A DNA stretch of 64,000 bases from Symbiodinium sp. CCMP2592 (lineage: Eukaryota; Sar; Dinophyceae; Suessiales; Symbiodiniaceae), in contig CAJNDT010000131.1 of the NCBI GenBank assembly GCA_905221615.1, positions 1 through 64,000 of the forward strand, read 5' to 3'. The position numbers and the translations under genes are program-made. A model generated the notes under the pieces. The model worked only from the letters and a program-made list of their open reading frames with translations, was not told the origin of the DNA and made no database searches. Below, piece after piece: positions 8,625 through 17,522 of the stretch (positions are counted from its first letter, which is position 1; each line of letters starts with the position of its first letter).

Positions 8625-8643
8625 CTTGAGCCAAAAAAAATGG
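8625..8643 (-). other. Dinoflagellate spliced-leader relic at LINE 5' end
   Basis: The minus strand reads CCATTTTTTTTGGCTCAAG. The last 12 bases are identical to the 3' end of the dinoflagellate trans-spliced leader and the preceding CCA also matches; the T run is eight instead of four. Such relics arise when a trans-spliced mRNA is reverse transcribed and reinserted. It lies 12 bases after the copia pol stop. A plain polypyrimidine-AG splice acceptor is an alternative reading. Confidence 0.65.
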
Positions 8644-8648
8644 GATTT

Positions 8649-11600
8649 TCACACCCCCTCTTGGACTGATGCGGCACCTAGTGTCTTTTGAGCACACTTT
8701 ACAAGCTCTAGACCTAGCTTTTCAGGATAGAACCCTGAATCTTTTAATTCCACCTGTACATGTTCATGCACTTGGTCACATTCCCTTTTAGGAAACACTT
8801 TGACCCAGCGTTTACTGTTCGTGGCAAAGTACCACCGTTTAAACACACAGTCGTACGCACAGCGGTCTACCACAATACCCTCAGAAAGCCCCAATTCTGA
8901 AGCAACCTGAAGATACCGCGGGTCCTTCCAGAGGTCGTTCTGCAGAGGCCACTCTTGAGTCAACAACAAGCGTTCACTCCGAGCAACCGGTTTCAACAAA
9001 CCTTCAAGAAGTTCCCAAGCACGCTGATGCAACTTCTTCTTCTCTTCCCACTTCTCTTGACTGTACTTGCGCCACCCGCGGTAACGCAAACGACACCCAG
9101 TGGTACAGGGAGTGGAGATATGGCAGTAGATCTTCGTCTTCAAGCCACAACTCAACACAGAAAACAACTCCTTCAGAAAACACTGCGTCTGCTCAGAACA
9201 AAAGTCAAGCTTTTCAGTGACGCCCACATAGGCAATCTCAAGCTTCTCACATGCCTTCTGTAAGGCACTTTCTTCCTGGCAGAACAGTTCAACGACCACA
9301 AAGGTGACCTGGTTCTTCGCCACAGCTTCACACAGTGAAACGTACTCCTCAGGAACAAAAGAACGGTTTACCGGCTCTTCTGCAGTCAGGCGTTCCAGCT
9401 CAAACTCACCCAACTCGTCTTCAAAAGAAACCAAACCGGTTACCTCGTAGAGGTTGTCCAGCTGCTCCTGAAAAACCATACTCTTGGTCAGGCCGTCGGA
9501 GGCATTATATGCTCCGGCCACAAACTCGAGGATCACTCTCCCCGACTGAACCATCTGCTGCAGGAAAGCACACCGCAACTCCAGGTGACGAACCCTTCTC
9601 AAGAGTCCCTCCATTGAAGCAATCGCCTTTGCCGACTCCGAATCGGTACAAATCCGGATCCAAAAGCTTCCAGTATCATCCTCAGGCAATCCCTCCAAAA
9701 ACGACTGTTGAAGCAAACCTGCAAACAAAGCCTCTTTCACAGTCTCTACCAAAGCACTCAATTCAGCCTCGGCGCTGCTCAGGGCCACAACCGTCTGTTT
9801 ACGGCTAAAACTCTTCAGCAGGTTGCACTGCCAGCAGATAATCGCCCCACTCACAGAGGGCAAATTCCAGCTAGCATCACAGAAACAATCGATCACGCGC
9901 GTACTTTCCGAAGGGCGATAGTTCACCCACTGTGCCGGGATCCGCTGAACCCGATTCCCAAGCGTGAGAATCCAACGCAGCACAGCTCGAATACACGCTT
10001 CACTCCTGGAGTCTGGGTTGCTCTGGCTCCGGGCCAGAAAACCTACAACAAACTGCAAATCAGCTCTTGTCAAAGCTAGCCACGACAGTTTGCCCAACAC
10101 GCGCCGGTAGCGCTGATAGGCCTCATGCGTGATCGGGGTGGATTCCAGACTGGTCCACAAACGCTCAAGCTTGGGGAGTTTCGCTCCCTGCGTGATTTGA
10201 TACTCTTCCGCACAGCTATGGAGCATCCCGGGTTTGAGTCCGAAGTACAAGTCTCCGGTCTTCCTCTGATAAATGTTTCTCCCAAGGAAGGAGATCACCG
10301 ATTTCTCTCCCGGTTGAAGCGTTCCCGTGCGCTTCATCTTGAACACTTTACTCAGTTCCTCAAACACTTTCTCAGCTACACTCGCAACCGTGCTGAAAAC
10401 CAAGATGTCATCTACATAGGCCAACACCAACACAATGGCATCCTTGCCTTTCTCCTTGATCACCTTGCGATACACAGTGCTGTCAGCAGTAACAAAGAAA
10501 CCAAGTTTTCTCAGTGTTTCTCCTAGCTCACGAAACCAAGCCAAAGGCCCAATCCGCAAACCATTCATGGCACGCTTCAGCAGACAATGCACACGTTCAC
10601 CTGACACTGTCCTACAGTTCTCCGGCAGCTTCACCACCTCAGTAGAAAACAGCTTAGCCTGCATGAAGGCCACAGAAATATCTCCCGAAATCACCTTCCC
10701 TCCGAAATGCGCATACATCCCCAACAGACACCTCACAGACTCTAAGGTAGTCGTAGGAGAATAGATGCCATCAGCTAAAGCAGAGGTGGGCCCTTTAAAG
10801 TCACGCACAACCAAACGGCAGCGCACACGCTTGTGCCCGTCCTTGTAGTGCAACACCCACCTGGTGGAAAGCACTCTCCTCTTAGCTTCCCGCACAAGGC
10901 GAAACGCCTCCTTCTCAGACACAACCTGGCACACACCAAAGTGGTCCAGTTCCTCCATTTCAAGACGCATCCCTTCCCCAAGTTTCTTCTCCTCAAGAAC
11001 CTCCCCAGTATACTCATCAGCAGCCCCAGAAGGAACCTCAACCTTCACCTTGGACCCTCCAAACTTCAAAGTAAACTCCAACTTGGCCGCCCTAGACCCT
11101 TTAGCGTCCTTTGCCGCGAACACAACCTCAGGTCTAGAACACATGGAGTACAAAGCATGGTCCTCCAGCCAGCTGATCGCCACCTCCATGGGATCATCAT
11201 CGTCGGCCGGCTGCATGTCCACATCGTACAAAGGTGGGGCCTCGTTCTCTCCTGCAGGGGGACCTTCAGGGAGTACCTCTTCCTCCTCAACTGGAGAAGG
11301 ATCATAGTCCATAAGCTCATCCTCCAAGAGCTCAGCTGGAGCCTCCGGCTCCGCACTCCCCCTCTCAACTAGATTACCCTTAGGCTCTCCAGGCTGAAAG
11401 GCTTCGGGGGGCTTCAGGTCTAAGGAAACAGGACGCTCTAAAACGTTGTCTTGCCTAGAAGGGGCACCCGAATCAGCGGCTTGTACCACCAACTCCTCAG
11501 GATACAGGTAAGGCTGGTCCGGCCGAAAGGCCGACATCACCTCGACCTCATCAGGCCGATCAAGAGGGAGCACACGCACTCCTCCACCATTGGGCTTAGC

Positions 11601-12518
11601 AGGCCCTAGGTACATACACGGGATGAGGCGGCGGCCTCGATTCTCAGGCTTCTGCTTCGCAGGTTTGGCAAAACCCTTGCACCCAAAAGGAAACGTCTTC
11701 GTTACTGGAAGATGTTGGCGTCTCAGCCTTTCAATTGGCGTGGTTTGCGACTTCGAGGTCGCATGCAGGTTCCTTGTCCTAGCAACATATCTCAAAGCTT
11801 CCTTGTACAACAAACCACCCAGCCGGAGCTTCTTCTCCAGCGTAGTTTCTAGCGTCAACCAATTCACCCAGAAGGCTTCCTTCAAGTGTCGCACACCTAC
11901 CTCCACAAGCCCTTTCGACTGCGGCCGTCCTTTCGGCACCGCGTCTATGTGCAACGAGAGGCCTGGGTATGAGCGGTCTTTTCCCACCTTGTTCCAAAGC
12001 GAGATCAGAGACGCTTCATTATCCATCCTCAGCACAACATGCTGACCTTGAATACCTGCGGCGGCCAGCTCGGCGTTTATACACCGTGCAACATGCCCTG
12101 GATCACCTCCTGTGGGGTAGGGCACAGCGAAACAATATCCGCTAAGCTCGTGCACCACAATGCACACTCTCAGGTCTTTCGTAAAGAACAAGAAGTCGCT
12201 TAAGAAGCTTGCTTGCGGAATTGAAGGATCTTTGCGCCTTCGCGCTGGAATCACTCCTCGACTGGACACACACAAAGAACACGACGGCAGATAGGGCTGA
12301 TGGCCCCGAGCAACGTGCTCCTGATACTCTTTATCCTCCAGTGGAACATGAAGTTCCCCTTCTTCAGAAATATCCCCAGCATCTTCAGCAGCAGGCTCGG
12401 CTTCAACAACCGGTGCTGGAGCTGAGGCTTGGGCGGGTTCCGCCTGCCTTGGTGGATCACCATCCGGAATCAACTCTTCATCGGAAATCGTCACTTCCAC
12501 CGGAAGTCCACGCATCAT
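8649..12518 (-). CDS. Ty1/copia pol: integrase, reverse transcriptase, RNase H, methyltransferase-like tail
   Basis: The ATG at 12518 gives 1289 residues; the frame is open further upstream (to 14045) but that part is low-complexity. The integrase zinc site is His68/His73 with Cys80-x2-Cys83; the catalytic triad is Asp108 (SDFLFF), Asp166 (RMDNEAS) and Glu206 (GLVEVGV). The RT carries LAYVDDILVF (about 699-708), the copia form of the box. RNase H shows CDASW, SSAEAELSAL, TDSESAKAI (about 956) and NASDGLTKSM (about 1004). The last ~220 residues are extra: VVVELFCQEESALQKACEKL (about 1075), HISTPCTTGC (about 1131) and LTQEWPLQNDLW (about 1185) resemble motifs I, IV and VI of cytosine-C5 methyltransferases, in degenerate form. 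The order IN-RT-RH is diagnostic of Ty1/copia. The stop is 12 bases from a leader relic, with no 3' LTR. Confidence 0.9.
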   Translation of the reverse strand: MMRGLPVEVTISDEELIPDGDPPRQAEPAQASAPAPVVEAEPAAEDAGDISEEGELHVPLEDKEYQEHVARGHQPYLPSCSLCVSSRGVIPARRRKDPSIPQASFLSDFLFFTKDLRVCIVVHELSGYCFAVPYPTGGDPGHVARCINAELAAAGIQGQHVVLRMDNEASLISLWNKVGKDRSYPGLSLHIDAVPKGRPQSKGLVEVGVRHLKEAFWVNWLTLETTLEKKLRLGGLLYKEALRYVARTRNLHATSKSQTTPIERLRRQHLPVTKTFPFGCKGFAKPAKQKPENRGRRLIPCMYLGPAKPNGGGVRVLPLDRPDEVEVMSAFRPDQPYLYPEELVVQAADSGAPSRQDNVLERPVSLDLKPPEAFQPGEPKGNLVERGSAEPEAPAELLEDELMDYDPSPVEEEEVLPEGPPAGENEAPPLYDVDMQPADDDDPMEVAISWLEDHALYSMCSRPEVVFAAKDAKGSRAAKLEFTLKFGGSKVKVEVPSGAADEYTGEVLEEKKLGEGMRLEMEELDHFGVCQVVSEKEAFRLVREAKRRVLSTRWVLHYKDGHKRVRCRLVVRDFKGPTSALADGIYSPTTTLESVRCLLGMYAHFGGKVISGDISVAFMQAKLFSTEVVKLPENCRTVSGERVHCLLKRAMNGLRIGPLAWFRELGETLRKLGFFVTADSTVYRKVIKEKGKDAIVLVLAYVDDILVFSTVASVAEKVFEELSKVFKMKRTGTLQPGEKSVISFLGRNIYQRKTGDLYFGLKPGMLHSCAEEYQITQGAKLPKLERLWTSLESTPITHEAYQRYRRVLGKLSWLALTRADLQFVVGFLARSQSNPDSRSEACIRAVLRWILTLGNRVQRIPAQWVNYRPSESTRVIDCFCDASWNLPSVSGAIICWQCNLLKSFSRKQTVVALSSAEAELSALVETVKEALFAGLLQQSFLEGLPEDDTGSFWIRICTDSESAKAIASMEGLLRRVRHLELRCAFLQQMVQSGRVILEFVAGAYNASDGLTKSMVFQEQLDNLYEVTGLVSFEDELGEFELERLTAEEPVNRSFVPEEYVSLCEAVAKNQVTFVVVELFCQEESALQKACEKLEIAYVGVTEKLDFCSEQTQCFLKELFSVLSCGLKTKIYCHISTPCTTGCRLRYRGWRKYSQEKWEEKKKLHQRAWELLEGLLKPVARSERLLLTQEWPLQNDLWKDPRYLQVASELGLSEGIVVDRCAYDCVFKRWYFATNSKRWVKVFPKRECDQVHEHVQVELKDSGFYPEKLGLELVKCAQKTLGAASVQEGV

Positions 12519-13201
12519 GCACAAACGGTGTGGCGGCTCAGACACTTTCTCATCACAGCCACCTTTCACCTTCAAAGGCTCCGACCTTAGGTCATCCCAG
12601 CCACAAGCACAACACAACCACAAGCCACGCACACGCTCCAAGCCACAACAGCACAAGGACCGCAGACGCCGCACACCAACCAGCACAAAACACTCCACGG
12701 CTTCAGAGGCTCTCGGTGCTTTGCTGGCTCTCGGTGCTTCGGGGGCTCTCGGTGCTTTGCTGGCTTTCGGTGCTTTGCTGGCTTTCGGTGCTTCGGGGAC
12801 TTTCGGTGCTTTGCTGAATCTCGGTGCCTCGGTGACTTCGGACGTTTTGGGGGCTTGGGCTCTCGGGGCTTCTTGCGCGTACCCTGGCAAACACACTCGC
12901 ACAGAGGGCCCCAAGGCTTTAAGTAGAGCCTGAGCCTTTCTCACAAAACCCTCGCAAAACACTTGCAGCACGTCACTGGGCCTCCAGGCTTCTGTGGGGG
13001 TCTGGGCCTCACACTCACTTGCAAAACCCTTCCCAAAAACCCGTAAAACCCTATAGCGCTGCAACCTCAGAACTTCACCCTTTCTACCGAGCACACCCGG
13101 ACACTCACCACACTCAAAGCAACCTACTCTCACAGAAGATCGCTTCCACTTCCTCTTCAGACGCATCCTTTTGCACCCTGCGGTTGGTCGCACGGTAGGT
13201 C
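12519..13201. other. Spacer with Ala/Ser/Pro-coding minisatellite between copia ORFs
   Basis: No ATG-initiated reading frame is convincing here. At about 12700-12845 a 15-base minisatellite (CTCGGTGCTTTGCTGG-like) repeats; in the pol frame it would read KAPRASEAP-type repeats upstream of the pol ATG. The rest (12850-13190) is rich in short CCCTCGCAAAACAC-like motifs similar to those at 14890-15180. It may be leader sequence for the pol mRNA or a low-complexity N-terminal extension. Confidence 0.45.
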
Positions 13202-14836
13202 TCAGATAGAGACAGAGCGGGAGCGCCTCTTGGAGCCGCGTCCATGTTGCGTTGACCCTTGGTCTGGAGGGCCATACGAACCACCGAGTACCCGTTGTGT
13301 TGGGCGGATCGGTGCCTTGCTCTTTGGATCGGTCGGCGGGGCTTGCAGCAAAAGCGATCTGTGGTATCCCAGAGGCGGCTGCGGTCCCAGCAAAAACGAT
13401 CCTTGGTACCCCAACGGCGGGGGCGGTAACGGCGGCAGCGGCACTGCTGGCGCTGCTGGCGCTGGCAAGGCCGGCATAGCCTTCACAGGCACCATCTTCG
13501 GAGGCGCCGCCGGCCTCACTGGCATCGCCTTCACTGGCACCAAAGCAGGATCCACTCCAGGGGTCTCCGGTGCCGCTGGCACGGCTCTTTTCGAAGGCTT
13601 CGGTGGCGAGGGAGAAACTTTGGCCGGCGACCTGGACGGTTTCACTTTGGGCGGCGGTGGCCCATCCGGAATCACAATAACGGCCGGCTTCAAGGTCACA
13701 GCCGGCCTGGTCACTGTCTTTGGCTTTGGAGCCAAACGAGGCTTTCCACGTGGATCTGAGGGCGCCGGTGTCATCGGCACCTCCTCCTCGGCAGCAGCTG
13801 GTGCCACCTCTTCCACCACAGCCTCGGCCGCGGCTTCCACAACCGCTTCGGCAGCGGCGTCCACAACCGCTTCGACAGCGGCCTTCTTCTTCTTTCGCTT
13901 TTTCTTCGCAGGTACAGGAACAGCTTCTTGGGCATCGACCGTGGTTTCCGCAGTCCCCACTGCCACAAGGAGGTCCACTGCACCCTGCTCCGGCTCCTGG
14001 GCCGGCCGTCCTTCGGATCTTTCGTCCAAGCGGCTTTGCACCCATTCCAGGGCACCTTCGGCAAGCGCCTTGCCCTTCGCTACAGCACGGGCGTGCTGCT
14101 TCTTTCTCACAAGCCGCTTGGCCTTCACGACCTTCTTCTCCGTCCGCACCACCTGCATCAGCTGGCGATTGTAGCCCATCGTCACTGGACCACCATCCGC
14201 TGGCTTCCGCTCGGGCTTCCGGGCCTTCTTCTTCGAGGTGGGCGCGACAAACAAATGTGGATTCAGAAAAGTAGGGTCCACAGTGTCCGCCTCGGCTTCC
14301 TCGGCTGCTGCAGCCTCCTTCAAGGCCTTCGTGGCCTTCTTTGCCGCACCACGGACCTCCTTCAAGGCCTTCGTGGCTTCCTTTGTCGCACGAGATGCCC
14401 GCTTCTTCTTGCGCTTGGGCACTTTCTCGACGGCTTTCTCTGCAGCATCCAGGGCCTCAGCAACGTCCGTGGCCACACCAGACTCGGGGCGCCATTTGCC
14501 CCAGCCTTCTTCCTCTTCTTCCTCCAGCTTTGACGGCAGCGGTGATTTCTGCATTGGCGATTTTGGCTGTGAAGGCACTGCCATTTTGTGCCACTCGCGA
14601 GAAATTTTGGTGAGCTCGTCGTGCTCCTCCATCATTCTCCGCTCGGATTCCTCCCGAGCCGTGCTTTCTATCACCGATGCGACCGTCACCACATCGGATC
14701 GTCGGGCAGACGCAGCGCTCTTCATAGCGGTGAGGTCCGCCATCCTCTGAGCCATAATTGCCGCCTGCGACGACCTTTCTTCCTCGTCCGTCGAGGATAC
14801 CGGGGGCTCCGGCTGCTTCTTTCGTCGACGCCCCAT
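13202..14836 (-). CDS. Copia-internal extra ORF: Lys/Ala/Pro-rich protein of unknown function
   Basis: The ATG at 14836 gives 544 residues (MGRRRKKQPEPP). Residues 15-75 look helical (AQRMADLTAMKSAASARR, then an ESERRMMEEHDEL coiled-coil-like stretch). An acidic LEEEEEEGW follows, then Lys/Ala-rich repeats, KKKRKKKKAA clusters that resemble nuclear localisation signals, Ala/Val/Glu repeats (EAVVEAAAEAVVE) and a Pro-rich C-terminus (PPLPPPPLGYQG) ending in an SR-like tail. It shares KKQHARAVA with the gag protein. It sits between gag-protease and integrase-RT, in a different frame from both, and overlaps the end of the gag frame. No known retroelement domain is recognised; a chromatin- or RNA-binding role is a guess. 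Confidence 0.6.
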   Translation of the reverse strand: MGRRRKKQPEPPVSSTDEEERSSQAAIMAQRMADLTAMKSAASARRSDVVTVASVIESTAREESERRMMEEHDELTKISREWHKMAVPSQPKSPMQKSPLPSKLEEEEEEGWGKWRPESGVATDVAEALDAAEKAVEKVPKRKKKRASRATKEATKALKEVRGAAKKATKALKEAAAAEEAEADTVDPTFLNPHLFVAPTSKKKARKPERKPADGGPVTMGYNRQLMQVVRTEKKVVKAKRLVRKKQHARAVAKGKALAEGALEWVQSRLDERSEGRPAQEPEQGAVDLLVAVGTAETTVDAQEAVPVPAKKKRKKKKAAVEAVVDAAAEAVVEAAAEAVVEEVAPAAAEEEVPMTPAPSDPRGKPRLAPKPKTVTRPAVTLKPAVIVIPDGPPPPKVKPSRSPAKVSPSPPKPSKRAVPAAPETPGVDPALVPVKAMPVRPAAPPKMVPVKAMPALPAPAAPAVPLPPLPPPPLGYQGSFLLGPQPPLGYHRSLLLQAPPTDPKSKAPIRPTQRVLGGSYGPPDQGSTQHGRGSKRRSRSVSI

Positions 14837-17522
14837 CGCACAAAACGAGGAGCGTGAAAAACAGAAGCTTGAGCACCAAACTACGATGCACGACCCTTGC
14901 GCACCCTTGCAGTCTCCACTTGAAACCACCTTGCACAGACCTCGCGCACTCACTGCCTTGCAGCTTACGCCGTACTGACCTCGCGCACTCACTGCCTTGC
15001 AGCCTACACGAGGAACCGCCTTGCAAATCCTGACAAAACCCTGGCCCTGAAACCTTGCACGCACACTCCCTCACGACACGCACTGCACTACCTTGCAGCC
15101 TCCGCAGGGAACCGCCTCGCAAATCCTGAAGAAACCCTAACCCTGAAACCTCGCAAGCACACTCACTCACTAAGGTCCACAGGGAGCACAGCACGCCAAC
15201 GCAAGCCATGCACCACAAGCTCACAACACTTATCATCATCGACCCAGCGGTCCACGACGGCTGAGCCTCAGAATCTTTCTTGCCACTTCTGCTACCACAG
15301 CCAAAGCGGTCAAGCTCACAGCGTTCAAGAGACTCCAGAGCAGCACCCTCACAGACCGAAACGGCACTACCACCGTGCGTCCTCAAGCTCCTCAGCAGAA
15401 ACTTAAAAGGCGTGTACTCTAGGCTCTTCACAGACTCCAAAGACCTTTGCTCCTGAGCTTTCTGGGCTTTCTGGGCTTTCGTGGCTTTCGGGGGTTTCGC
15501 GGTTTCAGGCTTTTCCGTGGCTTTCGGGGGTTTCGTGGTTTCAGGCTTTTCCGTTGCTTTCGGGGACGACGAGGGCTTCAAAGCATCAACCTCCATCTTA
15601 TCCCCAGAATCCTTCAAAGCAGCAACCGCGTACCAAGCGCGATCCTTGACAGTCAACCGAATGCGTTTCTTGTTCTTCTTGTTGAAAATATGAGGTGTGT
15701 TGGTGAGCATGGTGTGCCATCCTCTCTGCCAAGCCACAAACGGTGACAAGACATTGAAATCTAGGTTCGTGATCAAGCAATGCTCTAGCACCACCACAAG
15801 CTTCCCAAAACGAACGCGAACGTCACACACCTTCAACACTTCAATCATGTCGTTGGAGGCATTCGACAGCGTGGGCTTAAAATCATAAGTGCGAAGGACT
15901 TCATACTTCTCGAAGCAGGAGACCGACATGCAATGAGAAGTAGCACCGCTATCCACTAGCCAGTAGCTATCTTGCGACTCAATGCCAACTAAGCACACTC
16001 TGTGCTCAACGGTCACTCGGTGCGCCGCAGCAGGCACCTCAGGTGTCGAAGGAGTCGTCCTCAAGACGCCACCGCGGGCATCAACCGGAATCAACTCGCC
16101 AGAAGCGCGAAGGGCCATCACAGTCTCTCCCTCCGGCTCCTCTTCTGCTTCGCCATCCGCTACAGCACGGGCGTGCTGCTTCTTGGTCTTCTTGTCCTTG
16201 CCCTTATCCTTGCCATGCTTGCCTTTGCCTTTCTCTTTGCCCTTTCCTTTGTCTTTGTCGCCCTGGCCTTTGCCCTTGGGCTTGTTGCTCTTGTCGCCTT
16301 TGCCCTGCTTCTTCTCATCTGCGATCCTCTGGCGGCACTCTTCTTGATAGTGCCCTTTCTTCTCGCAGTACCAGCAGACAATCTGGGACTTGTCCTTGGC
16401 ACCGCCGGCTTTTCCTCCTTTCGCGCCTTTGCCGTCTTTCCCGCCTTTGTCTCCTTTGAGGCCACGCAAACCACCACTTGGCAGCTCCACCATGCGCAGC
16501 TGCTCCTCGTAAAAACGAAGACTCTCCGCCATCTCGGTCCAACTGCCAGTCTTGCCATGCAGCACCAAGTACTCTCTCGCTTGCACTGACACAGCTTGCA
16601 GCAAAATGGCCGATCTGTCGGCGGCGTTCAAGCAGAGGTCGGGAAAACGCACCAGCTTTTTATCTCCCTTGGAGATTTCGTCCTCGAGGAAACGCACAAC
16701 TTCCAGAGGGCGCTTCAGCGCTGCAGTCTTTGTGTGGAGCTTTAGCATTTCGTCTCTGATATACACCGCCTCCATGCGGCTGTTCACAGAGTACTGCCGG
16801 TAAAGCTCTCTCACACCCTCATATCCTGCAGCTGCATTGCTCTGGCGTGTCGAAACACTCCGGAGGATCTCCAATCCTCTGTCCCACTTTGCCAAAGCTT
16901 GCTGCAACAGGTAAAAAAGACGTGCACTTCTTCCCGCAGTGTCACTGGGCAAAGTAACCTGCTGGATCTCACCAGCAACAAACAAGCACTGCCTTAGCTC
17001 GCCAACAAAGGCGTCATCGGTCAATGCTAGCCAGCTGGACAGCACTTCCAGAAAGCGGTGGAACTCCTCAAGCTCGCGGATCCGGCCTTGCTTCATCTCA
17101 CCAGCATTGATGAGAGGCAGGGGTGGCAGATACTTCTCTGCACGACCACCAAAACTCGAAAAGCTTCCAGAACTCGCAGCAGGCCCACTCGGAGGGGCAA
17201 CAAGCGACCCAGTAGGCGCCGTCGGCGCTGCTCCAGAACTGCTAGCAGCCACTGCAGCTGCAAAGGGGTCCGAAGACACCTTTCGCCGATCCTCGTCGGC
17301 TTTCCGTCTGGCTTCTTCCTCGTCCAAACGGCGGTTCAAGAGGGTCAACTGAGCACTCTGAGCTTGCATCAGAAAGTTCATCTGATTCTGCTGTTGCTGT
17401 AAAGCCGTGTTCTGGTTGTTCAGCATCTGCAACATCAACTGCTGCAGTTGTTCACCTCCCAACGCAGGGTTCGGAGGAACCGGACACTGAGCAGGAGCTG
17501 CCGGCGCTACAGCCGGACCACT
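14457..17522 (-). CDS. Ty1/copia gag-protease, 5'-truncated
   Basis: The frame is open from the repeat junction at 17522 to a stop at 14457, about 1022 codons, with no ATG at its start, so the gag N-terminus is lost. The remaining N-terminal part is Gln-rich (LQQLMLQMLNNQN), then helical capsid-like sequence. A CCHC zinc knuckle CWYCEKKGHYQEEC lies near 16340-16380, flanked by Gly/Lys-rich RNA-binding tracts. The retropepsin active site WLVDSGATSHCMS is at about 15930-15965. After the protease come KATEKPETAKPP repeats (15476-15565). Beyond about 15430 the translation is low-complexity and overlaps the next ORF, so the true C-terminus may be near there. Gag packages element RNA; the protease matures the proteins. 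Confidence 0.82.
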   Translation of the reverse strand, partial: SGPAVAPAAPAQCPVPPNPALGGEQLQQLMLQMLNNQNTALQQQQNQMNFLMQAQSAQLTLLNRRLDEEEARRKADEDRRKVSSDPFAAAVAASSSGAAPTAPTGSLVAPPSGPAASSGSFSSFGGRAEKYLPPLPLINAGEMKQGRIRELEEFHRFLEVLSSWLALTDDAFVGELRQCLFVAGEIQQVTLPSDTAGRSARLFYLLQQALAKWDRGLEILRSVSTRQSNAAAGYEGVRELYRQYSVNSRMEAVYIRDEMLKLHTKTAALKRPLEVVRFLEDEISKGDKKLVRFPDLCLNAADRSAILLQAVSVQAREYLVLHGKTGSWTEMAESLRFYEEQLRMVELPSGGLRGLKGDKGGKDGKGAKGGKAGGAKDKSQIVCWYCEKKGHYQEECRQRIADEKKQGKGDKSNKPKGKGQGDKDKGKGKEKGKGKHGKDKGKDKKTKKQHARAVADGEAEEEPEGETVMALRASGELIPVDARGGVLRTTPSTPEVPAAAHRVTVEHRVCLVGIESQDSYWLVDSGATSHCMSVSCFEKYEVLRTYDFKPTLSNASNDMIEVLKVCDVRVRFGKLVVVLEHCLITNLDFNVLSPFVAWQRGWHTMLTNTPHIFNKKNKKRIRLTVKDRAWYAVAALKDSGDKMEVDALKPSSSPKATEKPETTKPPKATEKPETAKPPKATKAQKAQKAQEQRSLESVKSLEYTPFKFLLRSLRTHGGSAVSVCEGAALESLERCELDRFGCGSRSGKKDSEAQPSWTAGSMMISVVSLWCMACVGVLCSLWTLVSECACEVSGLGFLQDLRGGSLRRLQGSAVRVVRECACKVSGPGFCQDLQGGSSCRLQGSECARSVRRKLQGSECARSVQGGFKWRLQGCARVVHRSLVLKLLFFTLLVLCDGASTKEAAGAPGILDGRGRKVVAGGNYGSEDGGPHRYEERCVCPTIRCGDGRIGDRKHGSGGIRAENDGGARRAHQNFSRVAQNGSAFTAKIANAEITAAVKAGGRRGRRLGQMAPRVWCGHGRC
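14868..14886 (-). other. Spliced-leader-like motif before the copia-internal ORF
   Basis: The minus strand reads TCGTAGTTTGGTGCTCAAG, 31 bases before the ATG at 14836. It matches the dinoflagellate leader with a gap after CGTAG and a TG insertion before CTCAAG. The match is weak alone, but it is the third such motif placed just before an ORF in this block. Confidence 0.28.
14887..15440. repeat. Tandem GC-rich repeats in the gag tail/spacer
   Basis: A CGCGCACTCACTGCCTTGCAG motif recurs at about 40-base spacing (14943, 14981), and a longer unit beginning CCTTGCAGCCT recurs 96 bases apart (about 14995 and 15091). The gag frame stays open through this stretch and would encode a Cys/Gly-rich low-complexity tail. 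The stretch resembles the spacer before pol, so it may be regulatory leader rather than protein. Confidence 0.5.

Larger units (their letters stand above)
979..8643 (-). mobile_element. LINE (non-LTR) retrotransposon with three ORFs
   Basis: The unit runs from the spliced-leader relic through ORF1, ORF2 and ORF3 on the minus strand. Endonuclease type (EEP), C-terminal zinc knuckle and RNase H place it among the AP-endonuclease LINEs with RNase H. No poly-A or obvious 3' untranslated region is seen after ORF3; another ORF starts 26 bases later, so the true 3' end may lie beyond the window. Target-site duplications cannot be assessed. Confidence 0.85.
8649..17522 (-). mobile_element. Ty1/copia retrotransposon lacking both LTRs
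   Basis: Three ORFs (gag-protease, extra ORF, integrase-RT-RNase H) occupy the minus strand in the copia order. The 5' side is cut at 17522/17523 by the 1.06-kb repeat unit. The 3' side ends 12 bases after the pol stop, where a leader relic and LINE begin. No long terminal repeat is visible in the window, so it is either broken by insertions at both ends or a non-canonical element. Confidence 0.82.

Noticed and set aside
12519..14045. Upstream continuation of the copia pol frame as coding
   Set aside because: It stays open but translates to Cys/Gly/Arg-rich low-complexity sequence and overlaps the better-supported ORF at 13202-14836 in another frame.
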